Origin: Avena insularis | Lineage: Eukaryota; Streptophyta; Magnoliopsida; Poales; Poaceae | Direction of reading: 5' to 3' | Assembly: GCA_023614405.1 (NCBI GenBank) | Contig: CM042684.1 | Coordinates: forward strand, 474,557,650-474,621,649 | Length of the DNA: 64,000 bases | Shown: piece by piece, positions 22,315 through 33,291 of the stretch | How positions within the stretch are numbered: the stretch's first letter is position 1 | How the letters are laid out: every line of letters starts with the position of its first letter | The notes under the pieces: model-generated | What the model was told of the DNA's origin: nothing | The model's input: only the letters and a program-made list of their open reading frames with translations | The model's database searches: none | Translations under genes and position numbers: made by a program

Positions 22315-25300
22315 TGTCAACACCGGATTTTTAATCCCGGATGCCCGTTATGCCATACCTCGCAATCCTGTGATTACCATTTTTGCGAGACATAACGGAT
22401 TGGATATCACAGTACATCATCCATTACAAACCATACATAAGGTTTTACACAAATAAGGATCTCATGATCCAATCTTTAATACAACAAGCAGCGGAAATAA
22501 ACGATAGCGTAGCGGTGGGGTCCATCTTCAGGGCACGAGTAATCTTGTGAAGGCGAGATAGTCCTAGTTATCATAGCCGTCCTGCTGACCATCATCTTGA
22601 TAATCTCCTTCATAGTCTAGCCATGATAATATCCAGGGACAAAAGCCATGAGTACTCTTTAAGTACTCGCAAACTACTACTAGCAAGGGTTATGATTCTA
22701 AGTTAAAGTGCTGAATTTAAAGAATAACTATCAAGTTAAGTTTGAAACCTAAGCTGAGTTCTGAAGCAAGAAAAGATAAAGTAAAGTTCTAGAATCACTT
22801 AAGTTGGGAAGCTATTATCATCTACACAACCCTATTGTGGTCAAGTCAAAGTTCATCATTCATTTCAAATTATTTAGAAAACATCTGACAACGAAACAGT
22901 ATGGCCATTCCAATCGTCCATAATCATGACGCCGCTATTCAATAGTTTGACACTCTGAGGTGGTACACTTTCACCACAAGATTCGATACATCATCGGGGA
23001 TAACCCTGAATCATCATACTTAGTATGCAGATAATCAAACATAACCTTCCCTTTACACACCCTAGTACAAGCACCTCTCCTATGAGCATGGCCTCCCAAC
23101 CATGACCATCAGTCATCTTGGGCACTGCATAGGTGGACATCATTGAGAGGTAGCCACAGCTCAAACCTCTCCCGTGAGGGAACTAATACTAATGCATATA
23201 AATTTCTAGCTAAGCCTTACCCAATTTAGGTAATGTGGTTGTACGGTAAATTTGGAATGGTATCGCATCCGAATCCAACCATCAGTTTTATAAAAGGGGT
23301 TAAGGCTCATGCCTCATCATTTTCATCATCATAAATCAATTGTGTTTCTCAACACATGTCAAAACATCTCAATAGAATGACTCATCATTCCAAGGTTTTC
23401 ACAACTCATTTTCACCAAGTGTTCCCATCTAAAGTGACACAAGTTTTGATCTATTCTAAAACACTAGGTTAAGAGTGTTCACTAAGGTGGAAAGGTGGGA
23501 TCATTCTCATGCCATAGAATGACATCTAAAGGTTTCTAAGTAGGTCAAGTTTTATACTCTTTATGCTACCTTCAAAATTAATTAAAGAACTTTGTGTAAA
23601 CTAAGGGGGGGGGTAAAACTTGTTAATAAGACTTGGGGTACTAATAGTTAAAGGGGGTGTGATCAAAGTATGCTTAAGGCATCTTTACTAAACCATCTAG
23701 TTTTATTCTAGCTTGCTAACAATAGCTTACTAAAGCATGTTTTGCAAGGGTTAGCTTGCCACTAATAGCTTGCCTTGGTTGGTGCAGTGGTTGAAGTTTT
23801 CTTCTTCTTCTTCTTCTTGGTAGAACTCCTCCTCCTCGAAGGCTTGGTCGGTACTATCATCTAGAAATACATAGGGAGTGCACAATAACCAAACAATCCT
23901 TAACTAGGCTAAGTATTATTCTAAACCACACAATTGATGATCTATTATCATCACAAGCATCACAAGTTTAATTCAATGGTTTCAATTTTTTTATTTTGGA
24001 AAAGTAATTTCTACTCATTGAAATATTAACTAAAATTTAATATTCACCACCAAAATATGGGATCATGTGGACACATGTCATCACCACATATTCTAACAGG
24101 TGGGAATGAGATTTAAAGGTTGGATTAATATGACTTTGGTTTAAGTTTATTATTTAATGATTTAAAGTGACTAGAAATGCCTATATAGCATTATTTTGGT
24201 ACTAGTCCAAAGTCACTGCCTGTAAACCTTAATATTATTACATATTTGGATAGATATGATGAAATGTGATTTTTGAGAGTTGGAATCAACTCAAAAGCTA
24301 ACTTGGTTGATTTTACAAAAATATTTCAAGTTGCAAAAGCTTCTGTCTTCTTATTTTTATTAGGAGAAATCTATAACTCTAAATGAATTAAATCCAACGG
24401 GCTTGGATAGAGCATTTCAATACCTTTTAGACAAAATTAGTTTCATGCAAATTTGGATTTGTCAAACTCACAGAATTGAATTTTGAAACACTGGACAGAA
24501 ACTATATTCTAACTAAAAAGAAAAATCTAGATTTGAATCTACGGGCTTGCGCGGGAAAGGAAATGGGCCGGCCCAGTGGCGCTACGCGGCACGGGGCTCA
24601 GCTGACAGGGGGGTCCCACTTGTCAGCGGTACTTAAAACGTGAAACGGTACGCTACCGTGGGCGTGCGATTAGAGGCTAGATCTCTGGTGAGGGTCGTCG
24701 TCGGCGACGGACGGTCGGCGTGACTCGAACCCTAGCGGCTCGGTGGGGTCTCTGAGGCGTACAGGGCTCCAGCGGGTCGGTGATGGGCGAACGTGGAAGG
24801 CGGCGAGGCGAGGCGTGGTCGCGGAGCTTGGGGTGGCCGAATCAACGGCACCCTTCTTCTCCGTAGGCGGCTCCGGCTCAATTCCGTAGCTGCTGCTCCA
24901 CTTGCTCCGGCGAGAGGTGGGTGAGGTTCAGAGAGGTGAGGAGTGGAATGGTGTGAGTCTTTGGTGTTGGGAGGCTCCTTTTATAGGCTCGGCGGCGAGA
25001 CCGGCGGGATGGGCGATCGACGGTGGCGACATGGCTACGGCGAGCTAAGCGGCATGGCTCGGGATGGCGATCGATGGGCGGTCCCTGGCGGTGCTCTAGT
25101 GCTTCAATGCGGCCGTAGGGGCGGTGGCATCTTGTCGGGTGAGGTGGCGCTTCTGCTGGCGGCGCGGTATGTCCATGGCGGCGGTGGCTGTGCGGCTTTA
25201 GGCGCGAACGGGGTGTCCGGGTTGTTCGCCAGGTCGGCGGAGCGCGGTGTGGCTGGTGTCGGCGGCGGCTTGTGCACGAGGGGCGATGGCGCTCTGGCGG

Positions 25301-26233
25301 CGTCGGCATGCTCGACAAGCTCGGGCGGGCGGTTCTGGTCGTTCTCGTGTCCTTGGGCTGGGACTGGTTGGGCGGTGGAGGTGGACCAGGCTATCTCCAG
25401 ACACGGTGGATGGCGTCAAGGGGCCGGTGGTGTGCATTCTTTTTCGTAGGTGGGGTTCCCAAGTGGGGGTTCGGCCTTAATGGCCATGACCATTTGGTCG
25501 TGGCACAGTGTGGGGCTAGGCTAGAGAGGGTTAGGGGGAGTAGTGTAGAGGTTTTTGGTGGCAATTTGGGGAACAAGTTTGGCCAGAACACTATTTAAAA
25601 TAGTAAAATTTGTTTAGTTTGCAATCTGCCTGCCAAGTGTTTGATGAAATGGCCGCAAGAGAAAAAGTTTTGAATTTTGAGTTCAAAAATTTTGGGTGAT
25701 CTCCACTAGTGCTAGGTAGTCTCTGGTTGCAAGGGTTTTGAAAATGGAGCTCAAATACATGGTTTTTGAAATAGGGGTGATCTATGCATATGCATTAGAT
25801 TCAATTTTAAACTGTCATTTAAAATAGTTAACAGAAGGTTTTTAGTAGATCAAAAGGTGGGCCTTGGTACCTTATTATGTGTACTAGCAAGGGGTGTAAA
25901 GATCAAGAATTGTTTCTGTTAAGAATTGAGTACTAGGAATAGCCAAAGTAGGTATGAGAGTTAAATTTGTCCAAATGACCATTCCTTCATTTTAATTCAT
26001 TTTGATTTGATTTCTTTTAGGAAAAGTTTGGGAATGATGTAGATGATGTTTAAATCACCTAAGAAACATTTTACAAGCATTGGATCAATCAATCATGGCA
26101 ATTCAAACAACTCCTATTTTAAAGGCACACACATATGAATGCTTTCATTTTAAATTTAGAAAAGTTTTTGTTAACCCTAAATTTGGGTGATTTGATCTTT
26201 GATAAACTTGGATTGAAGTTTTGGGATGTTACA
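22315..26233 (-). repeat. 5' LTR of element 2 (right copy)
   Basis: 3919 bases, pairs with 12620-16555. Its GC-rich core (about 24545-25500) has lost many single bases and short runs relative to the left copy. Confidence 0.95.
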
Positions 26234-26238
26234 GTGTA
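26234..26238. other. target-site duplication GTGTA, right
   Basis: Partner of 12615-12619. Confidence 0.93.
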
Positions 26239-27480
26239 TCGTTTGTTTCAATCATGTCAAATCATGTGTGTCCTTGTGAACTTTTCGATCTTTTGCCCTC
26301 CATCCCAAAATGGATGTCGCGGATTATCGAGATTCGCATATATCTAGACGTATATAGAATACATAAAAATCTAGACAAATTTGCAACAAAGGGAGTACCT
26401 TTTCTTGAAAAGGAGGAAAACCCGGTTCATGCACAGCCTTTTGTACTTCTACTTCATTACTTTATCCAAAACCGTAAATCCTTCCTACAAAAACATATAT
26501 CTAAATGAGGGTTCAACCATCCATAACCAGCTTACCACCAATTCTAGACTTCAATTCGAGGCAGCTTGGACCTTGGGTGGACGCCTCAAAGATGCAGAAA
26601 ATCCTAGCTGATCCACATAGCCTACTTACCCGTGTCTCCATTTTAAGAGCATAAATTCTCTGGTTAGTGCCTTGATCAGGCCCACATCATAAACCTCACC
26701 CATCCCAAAAGAAGTCAATATGTTCATGTTGAAAGAGCTAAAATGAATGATTTGGTGAACTTCCAAAATAGATCTCTCATTAAATTCCCTTCCATTTTCA
26801 CACATAGAAAACATAATTATTCCAAAGTAAAACCTGAGATTTTAGGATTTTAAAAGTGCATAGATCGAAACAAAAAATAAATTAATGGACTTAGATAGAA
26901 TTCAGATATCTGTATCTATAAAAAGTTAATTCTAAATTACATATTTTTGAACTTTATGGAATTCTTAAATTTCCTAGTTTTTTGTTCCTATTCTTCCTTT
27001 TTTTTGGATTTGACTCGTTTCCGGACAACTATTTATTCTACGTTTCTTGGAAAATAATTTACACTTTCATATCTTAAAAAATATTTTTAAGCTAAATAAA
27101 TTGAATTTGTAAAAAAAATCTTCATATGTTTATTTGATGGCCTTTTTTGTGAACATCTCCCAACCACGTTGTCAGTGGAACGCCATTCTCTGGGGCAAAT
27201 AACCAAATCTAGCCTATTCGGATTCTCCATATTACCCTTAACGAGTTAGAGGAAGGAGTTGTATGAGAGCAAACACCTTTCTTGAAATAAAATCGGGAGG
27301 TCTGAGTTCCTTAGTTCGAAAAAACATCTTATATTATGGGATAGCGAGGAAGTACATCCCAAATACGAAAATTTACACAACCTCTCTATTCCTTCGTACG
27401 ATCCAACAAACACTAAAGGACCAAAAACACTACGAATTAGCCTCTTAGCTAGCTAATTTAAAACCTTAGAACGTTCCGAA
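26239..27480. repeat. array spacer, copy 1, right part
   Basis: Continues the match to 48405-49740 directly after the gypsy insertion. It includes a segment (about 26575-26780) found a third time at 54445-54690. No supported gene; the short open frames (26135-26611, 27263-27448) have no features. Confidence 0.8.
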
Positions 27481-27604
27481 GGAAAGGAGGGAAGTTGAAC
27501 ATCTACTACTAGCTAGAACCACTTCTTGCACCTCGCTCTAGGCTCTAGCTAGCAACAGACGTGTGGGTGCATCCGAGTGAAAGTCCATGTTGTTTTGATG
27601 AGCT

Positions 27605-27808
27605 TCAGTTGTAGCTGCCTAAGCTAGTGCGACTAACCGCTCTCTTCTCTGTTGCGTCCGTGCCGTAGTTCCTCGGCACCACGAGGTTGCTGATGGTCCT
27701 CACGATCTGCCGCTTCAGCTGGCCCCTCTTTAGCGGAGGCCTCTTCTCCTTGGTGGCGTAGTTGCCGCCGCCAATGCTGCTGTTGCTGTGGTTGCCGTAG
27801 TACTCCAT
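27605..27808 (-). CDS. small basic protein, array copy B (67 aa)
   Basis: Function unknown. The intact frame starts MEYYGNHSN in a strong context (GCCATGG) and ends LGSYN. The core KRPPLKRGQLKRQIVRTI is highly basic and is followed by SNLVVPRN and KRAVSRTS. Ser/Asn/Gly-rich ends flank it. No signal peptide, membrane helix or Cys pattern is visible. It is closest to copy C (50022-50225), with long matches in coding, 5' leader and 3' flank. A consensus-like TATA box lies about 130 bases upstream of the ATG and a G-box about 46 bases beyond it, giving a predicted leader near 100 bases that is GA-rich in the sense direction. It could be a small nuclear or RNA-binding basic protein, but that is only from charge. 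Confidence 0.75.
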   Translation of the reverse strand: MEYYGNHSNSSIGGGNYATKEKRPPLKRGQLKRQIVRTISNLVVPRNYGTDATEKRAVSRTSLGSYN

Positions 27809-27935
27809 GGCTCGAGCTGCTGCACTCTCTGCTTCTTCTAGCTCCTTTCTTTCTTGGTTTCTCTCTTCTTTGTTTGTCAGTGTGCTCCTTGTGGTGTGTG
27901 GGTGTGTGGATGAAGAGGGGATGAGAAGGTTAATT

Positions 27936-27996
27936 GTATTTATAGGCGAAAATAAGCCATCTGTGCTGTGCTAATACCGGTGCCTTACCGCACGTG
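27936..27996 (-). promoter_or_regulatory. core promoter of copy B (TATA, G-box)
   Basis: The minus strand reads CTATAAATAC at 27936-27945 and has a CACGTG G-box at 27991-27996 (context ACACGTGCGG). G-boxes are bound by bZIP and bHLH factors in plants and are common in ABA- or light-regulated genes; regulation here is untested. Confidence 0.65.
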
Positions 27997-28276
27997 TTAT
28001 CGGGGGTAATAGATTGACTATTTCTGGGCCATGAGGTTTTGTGTGTGAAGGGAACCACATGAGTGGTAGCCCAGGGAAAAGACTAGAATGGTCGATTGCG
28101 AAGGGAGATGGGAGGGGGGCATCTCTGAAGCATCCAAAGACCACTGACCGGTCAATTCGAGTTCGAGCCCGTGGAAAATAAAAAGTTCTGTGTGTCACCT
28201 GGCGCCTTATGAGTTGGAGAAGAGCGCATGGATAGTGGACTCATTCCGGAGCGCGGCGTTACAGAACCCGGGTTCT

Positions 28277-28994
28277 AGCGAGCCTGGATTTTTTTTCGAA
28301 AGGAACCTGACATTAAAAGAAACACACGAAAGTACAAGAAAAACAAAAATTACAACGAAATCGTCGAGATGTCCTTCGTCTTTAACCTCCAGACCGTGTC
28401 GATGGCGCGCTGCCACAGCCGCTCCTCCCTGAGTTGGCCTGACATTGTTGGTTGCGGACAGGAAGCCAGCGAACGGGTCTAGAAGACCACATCCGTTCCG
28501 AAGACAAAGATGAAGAAGTAACCGTCGATGAAGATCCTTGGCGATCCATAGATCTCCATAGCAAGAAGTCCCCTTGATAGACACACCAATTGCCAAGATC
28601 TGAAGAGAACCAACAGATCTGGCGACGCTAACTCTCACGTGTCTTTCGTAGACTCCAAATCGGATGCCCACGAGGTAGGGAGAGGCCGACGAGACCTTAT
28701 TCCAACACTCCATTGTCGCCTCACCTCGTCGATGCCACCGGGGGAGACAAAATTAAGGGAAAATAGACCTACGAAAAGCGAACGATGAAGAGGATAGGTC
28801 CCCACTCCTCTATCCGTCGGCCTGGCAGCCGGATGGAGGGGAGGGGGGGACCGGAAAGATTGGATCTTGGGGGCGGCGGCGGCTCCGTAGGTTTGTATTT
28901 TGGGTACCCTTACGAGCAATGTTGATTAGTCTACAGAGATATTAGCTCCTTTGTTAATTTAAATTTCTCGTATGTTCCCAGCGAGCCTGGATTT
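28277..28994 (-). mobile_element. poly(A)-tailed retroposon with 15-base target duplication
   Basis: The 15-base sequence AGCGAGCCTGGATTT occurs at 28277-28291 and again at 28980-28994. The insert between (28292-28979) starts with a T run on the plus strand, the signature of a minus-strand A tail. Long variable duplications plus an A tail indicate L1-type target-primed insertion: a truncated LINE, a SINE-like element or a processed transcript. A 168-codon frame (28207-28713, minus) overruns the left duplication and is not convincing as a gene. Confidence 0.8.
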
Positions 28995-29345
28995 GGAACT
29001 TCAAAAATTTGAATTTCAAAGTTCCACAAAAATCAGGAAAAAGTACCTAGATGTAGCCAACTATGTGATTTTCCGGTGTGCGAAATTTGAGCTCGAAATA
29101 GTTTATATTTTAGGCTTAGCAAAAATAACAAATTGAGTTTTAGTTGTTGGTGGATAGTACCGTGCAGTATACTATTAATATGGAGATTTTGTCTTATTTC
29201 GCGGTTTTGTCATTTTTGCGAACCCTAAAATAGGAAGTGTTTTGAGCTGAAAATTTGTACACCGATAGAGCACATAGTTGGCTACATAAACACATTTTCT
29301 CCGATTTTTTCTGAAAATTTGGAATTTGGTTTTTCAAACTTTGTA

Positions 29346-29468
29346 CTCCCTCCGATCCAAATTAATTGACTTTGATTTGTCTAGATTCGGATGTATCTAG
29401 CACTAAGACATATCTAGATACATCCGAATCTAGACAAATTCGAGTCAATTAATTTGGATCGGAGGGAG
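29346..29468. mobile_element. Stowaway MITE
   Basis: 123 bases, starting CTCCCTCCGATCC and ending GGATCGGAGGGAG, flanked by TA at 29344-29345 and 29469-29470. It is nearly one long hairpin. Stowaways are mobilised by Tc1/Mariner transposases. Confidence 0.93.
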
Positions 29469-29504
29469 TAGAGAAAAACAGGCTACCTGGCGCCGGGCTC
29501 TACC

Positions 29505-29850
29505 GTGGCTACGATTTGATCGTTGAACTGGAGATAATCCAGGGTGTAAGCTAGAGCCAGTGAGCAAAACCAGAGTGGATCGGGTGGCACGTGAAGGGCT
29601 GGTGCAACTTGACTGTCTGTTTCCCACGAGAGCAGAGAGCTGCATCTGAGCGCGACACGGTCAGGTCACGGTTGTCCCTAGCTTCAAGGTTCGGTGTATC
29701 TCTGTATCTTGGGTGGCGGCAAGCCTCACCTCGATTGTCATCATCTGCCGGGATGACAGAGCCGCCGGCCGTGATCTTATCCGGTACGTAGATCGGTACG
29801 TGCGTCAATCTTCTCCGGACAAGATGTTACCAGTCACGTGATGCATGCTG
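29505..29850. repeat. upstream repeat B1
   Basis: Matches 50690-51015 in the second array copy and, more distantly, 30440-30890 and 51355-51710 (shared blocks: GTTGAACTGAAGATAATTCA-like, GTCTGTTTCC, TTCAAGGTTC, GAGCCGCCGG-like). It contains a CACGTG motif. No supported ORF. Confidence 0.7.
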
Positions 29851-29988
29851 ATTACTTGGCTGAGTTTTGTTGGTGTAATTATTTGGGAGGTGTTAATTTT
29901 TTAATTTCTTATGTTTTTTGGGTAATTTTTAACTACTCTGGCCGTTCTAGGCTTTTTCTAAAACACATGTATTGGACATATTTTAGTA

Positions 29989-30110
29989 CTCCCTCCGACC
30001 CATATTAATTGACTCGAATTTATATAGATTCGGATGTATTTAGACATATTTTAGTACTAGATACACTGAATTTAGAAAAATCCAAATCAACTAATATGGG
30101 TCGGAGGGAG
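29989..30110. mobile_element. Stowaway MITE
   Basis: 122 bases, CTCCCTCCGACCC to GGGTCGGAGGGAG, TA at 29987-29988 and 30111-30112. Central parts are less well paired than in the 29346 copy. Confidence 0.92.
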
Positions 30111-30439
30111 TATGTAAGTTCACTTATTTTTTTACTGTATCTAGTCAACTTTAAAATATCTAAAAGGTTTTACATTAGTGAAAGGAGGAAGTACTATATT
30201 TTTTTAGTCATAGATTTTTTTAATATATTTTTCGTAATAAATGAATTGAATTTGTAAAAAAAAGTCATCTTATGTTTGTTTGTTTGCCCCCTTTTCTGAT
30301 TTTTTGTGATGAATGGGTTAGCCGCCCGCGCGAATTCTCGAACATCGTAATCGTTGTTTCCTGACAGGTAAATTTCGGCCTGTGGAAAAATAAAAGTTTT
30401 CCTGCCCTCTTTTGAGTTAAAAAAAGTTTTCTACCCATA

Positions 30440-30890
30440 GGTTTGCTGGTTGGATCGAAGATAATTCAGAGTAAATTGAGTAGCACGTGCAGGGGTGCTG
30501 CTAGCGTGTCAAGTGGGGACAGGTTGCGGCACAATTTTTTCACGAAGTCTTCTCTAATTTTACCAACTTTTAAGACCTCCTTTTGCCTATATTTTGTTTT
30601 GAGAGTTGTTATGCGGGTGCCGCTTGCCACCCTAGTTGCTGCACCTTGAGTGTCCGTTTCCTATGCACGTGGCCGTGACGGCCGGCTCACTCACCGCCGT
30701 GTTTATTTTCAAGGTTCGGAGCATTCGTGGAGTTAGCGCTGGTGGCGGTATGCTACCTCGAGGTGTCAGTCTGGTGGCTCACGGAGTGGGACACGTCGAT
30801 GATCTTCCGGGACAACGAGCCACCGGCCGCGACCTTGTCCGTGGCGTGCCTCGAGATGTTAGTCACGCGACGCATGCGGATTAGTTAGTT
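30440..30890. repeat. upstream repeat B2
   Basis: Matches 51355-51710. Relative to that copy it carries an extra block around 30500-30640. Carries GCACGTGCA and GCACGTGGCC, both G-box cores. The 30636-30884 frame is not supported by any domain. Confidence 0.65.
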
Positions 30891-30904
30891 GGTGTTTTCC
30901 TTTT

Positions 30905-31135
30905 TTTTCAATGGTCGATAAGATAGTCTTATCTTATATATATTACAAACAAGATATAAAATGAGTCTTTTTTTAGCTTATCTTCAACAACATATATTCC
31001 TAAATATGTGCTGAGACATATAGTGCTAAGAGATCAGCTCTTATCTAAGATAAGACAAAAGTGTTTTTTTTTCTCTTTTCTCCAACTCAGCAATCGTCCT
31101 ACATGGCATTATTAAGATAAGACTAAGATAAAATT
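30905..31135. mobile_element. possible MITE with 13-base inverted repeats
   Basis: TAGTCTTATCTTA at 30924-30936 is inverted at 31113-31125 in an AT-rich block with further copies of TAAGATAAGAC. It is missing from the array copy beside 54224. Ends and target duplication are not resolved. Confidence 0.4.
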
Positions 31136-31259
31136 ATTGTACGTGCCCTTACCTGATTCTGGTACTAATTCTTTTTTTTTTTAAGAAATGGAGTTTGAGA
31201 CTCCTGGCCTCTGTATCTAAAAAATGCACTCAACTTTTTTTATTTGATTATATTCAGAT

Positions 31260-31410
31260 AAAGTGCTATCAGATACAATGCTAGTGGTATCTAGAAAGAG
31301 AGTGTGCCTCTATGGGGTATAGCTAGCATTAGCATGACACGTTAATTTTGATTTTGTAATGGCCATAGAGGCTCGAGATGGTGCCGATGTTACCAGCGGC
31401 CAGTGGACCG
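31260..31410. repeat. array segment shared with 54310-54447
   Basis: Shares GGTATCTAGAAAGAGAG, CACGTTAATT-type and TTACCAGCGG blocks with 54310-54447. The match ends abruptly at the HSP70 fragment. Confidence 0.7.
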
Positions 31411-31418
31411 TGTGTGGC

Positions 31419-31682
31419 CTAAATGTTCAGCAGATCCAAGCTTCCTAAAGGATCAGTGGTTCCTGAAGCAATGGCTGCTTCCAGTGCGGCACCTGAAATA
31501 GCAGCTTCTAGAATGTCTATGTTCTGATCTAAAAACAAGGAATGTCTATATTCACATAGGAGAGTGTAGGAGCCTTCCTTCTTGCACAATCCCAGGACAA
31601 GGCTTCTGACTTTAGGAATTCTGGAGCATCCTCCAACCAAGATCACATCATCGATATCTTCCGGTGCTAACTTCACATCTGC
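31419..31682 (-). pseudogene. HSP70-like gene fragment
   Basis: Encodes about 85 residues of the end of an HSP70 nucleotide-binding domain: LAPEDIDDVILVGGCSRIPK (the conserved phosphate-binding VGG-RIPKV region), then LEAAISGAALEAAIASGTT. GCS in place of the canonical GST suggests a divergent plant HSP70-like subfamily. About 20 foreign or duplicated residues interrupt it between the two blocks. No HSP70 sequence precedes it; it is joined directly to polygalacturonase sequence. It cannot make a chaperone. Confidence 0.85.
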
Positions 31683-32075
31683 CAATGATAATTGGATTCT
31701 TGACCTTGTCCATGATTATGTCTTCAAGCGTGATGTCTTTGGCAACCCTTTTCCTCCTTGCCATGACTTTGTGTGCACAATTCGTCGTGCCAAGGAGGTG
31801 TGCTTTGTAGACGGTTATGTCGGAAACTCGAGCTTCCGAGTTTTGTCACGTAAACTTCCAACACTGGTTTCTTGACCCAGGCCGCAAGTTATCTTTGAAG
31901 CATACAAGTTCCGTACGTGTTCCGGTTTCGATCGATATACAATCGTCTCCGGTTTTAATGGTGCAATCCATGAATTGTATATCCTTTGAATGGGCAATGT
32001 GGATACCGAAAGATTGCGGAAGTATAGATTGTATTGATATTGCAAGAGATGATTACATCGTGAGCCCTTAGCCTG
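31683..32075 (-). pseudogene. polygalacturonase (GH28) gene fragment
   Basis: The minus strand encodes FGIHIAHSKDIQFMDCTIKT then GDDCISI, the hallmark catalytic motif of glycoside hydrolase family 28 (near 31930-31960). CGLGQETSVGSL follows in a second frame, where CGPGHGISIGSL is usual, so the catalytic His is lost. Then SDITVYKAHLLGTTN and VAKDITLEDIIMDKVKNPII appear in the first frame again. Two compensating frameshifts and an in-frame TGA break it. It represents the central part of a pollen-type polygalacturonase and ends at the junction with the HSP70 piece. Confidence 0.88.
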
Positions 32076-32130
32076 TTTATATAATACTAGAAGACTTGGG
32101 GACAAGAGGACTACTAGAGATAGAATTTGA

Positions 32131-33230
32131 TTACAAACTTAAACTACCAAATATATCTAGCCGTTGTTGCCGACGGTCTGACTGGAGAATAAGCCGAAGG
32201 TGAGGTGGTAGCCCTTGTTGCCGATGTCGATGTAGCCGGAAGTGAGGGCGTTGTAGTTGTGGTCGATGGTGCCGTTGGGGAAGTTGTCGCCGCTGATGAA
32301 GTCGATGATGTTGTTGTGTTGTGGTCGATGTCGTTACTGAGCCTGGAGAATTCGCCGTAGTAGTTGAGGTAGACGTAGTTTGAATTGAAGTAGCTCGGCC
32401 CGCAATGCCGAGCTTGCCAGACTCGGGAGTGTATCGGGGACGAAGGCACGCATCAATGTTGCCAATACTGGACGTGTGAAGACAGGGACCATCATGAGCC
32501 ATGCGTGCCAGAGTCAGATTGAGGAGCAAAGAAATTTTTTCGTAAACGGTCAGTGTAGAAGTTGTCCGTAGTGTCGGAGTAGACGAAATGGCTGCAAGAA
32601 AAAAATTAAGCATAGACTTGTGAAAATAAAAAATTAGACTGCGTCTCTGGCGGCAAGGTCGTGGTGGACGAAGACGATGGTGGTAGTTGTCGATGGCGAT
32701 TGAATTGTAGCGGTAGTCGATTTCGGGGATTAGACCCGTATTTTCTGCTTGTATAAGTGCGGCGTCGCTCGTGGAGAAGAACTTGTTGGCGTTGACGATG
32801 ACCATGATCGGTGGTAGCAACGATGATGTGGCGATGTTGTTGGTGTAGAAGGTTGTCGGCGATGATGACCACGGGTGATGAAGGTGCAGCCCTTTGTTGA
32901 CGGCGAGAAGCGTACTCAGGGACGAGCGTCCCGATAGATGTTGGCGAAGACGAGCTGGCATGGAGCAGACGTGAGGACGGAGTAGCCGACGCAGCCGTGA
33001 AGGCGTCCCTTGGGGCGCCACGCGGAGCCTCCTTGCCACGATCGTTGAGGATGATTTACCGGAGTTGAGTCGACACCGAGGTTGAAGTAGAGGCGCGCGA
33101 TGACGACATGCAGCTGTGGACGATGCTTTTGGTGGCTAAAAGAAAATATATCTAATAGGAAAAACAAATTTGCTAGAACTACTAAACCGATCTAGGGAAT
33201 TAGAAGAAAAACTAGCTACGAGATTTGGTG
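32131..33230. other. GC-rich segment, possible gene fragments, not identified
   Basis: A 302-codon minus-strand frame spans 32131-33039 but its C-terminal third is Thr/Gln/His repeat-like and a different frame looks more protein-like there (YFNSNYVYLNYYGEFSRL, then SGYIDIGNKGYHLTFG). A plausible intron with a pyrimidine tract and AG lies near 32595-32640. This looks like a decayed exon series of a coding gene that I could not name. It may belong to the same captured block as the HSP70 and polygalacturonase pieces. Confidence 0.35.
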
Positions 33231-33291
33231 CCTCTGGCGGAGATCATAGAGATCGATCTCGCGGGGGGCAGCGCGGTAGAAGAAGTGGCTA

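Larger units (their letters stand above)
12620..26233 (-). mobile_element. complete Ty3/gypsy chromovirus-like retrotransposon (element 2, 13.6 kb)
   Basis: Bounded by two 3.9 kb LTRs that start TGTCAACACC and end GATGTTACA. It is flanked by the 5-base duplication GTGTA at 12615-12619 and 26234-26238. Primer site and polypurine tract place the 5' LTR on the right, so it is transcribed leftwards. Order: accessory ORF, gag, protease, RT/RNase H, integrase, chromodomain-like end. Coding parts carry several frameshifts and stops, so it is non-autonomous now. The paralogous site at 48400-48404 lacks it and holds one copy of GTGTA. Confidence 0.95.
28250..29510. mobile_element. unclassified TIR-bearing insertion in the upstream region of copy B
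   Basis: Absent from the matching place in copy C (near 50690). The ends show imperfect inverted similarity: left ACAGAACCCGGGTTCTAG then AGCCTGG, right (minus strand) GTAGAGCCCGGCGCCAGG then AGCCTG. It is host to a retroposon (28292-28979) and a Stowaway (29346-29468). Without those it is about 430 bases. The target duplication was not identified, so the boundaries are approximate and the superfamily unknown. Confidence 0.45.

Noticed and set aside
28207..28713. 168-codon minus-strand frame
   Set aside because: Runs through the retroposon A tail and its target duplication into unrelated flanking DNA, so it is not a natural gene.
32131..33039. 302-codon open frame on the minus strand
   Set aside because: Its last third is Thr/Gln/His/Arg repeat-like and a different frame is more protein-like over the same bases. 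Treated as decayed exons, not a gene.
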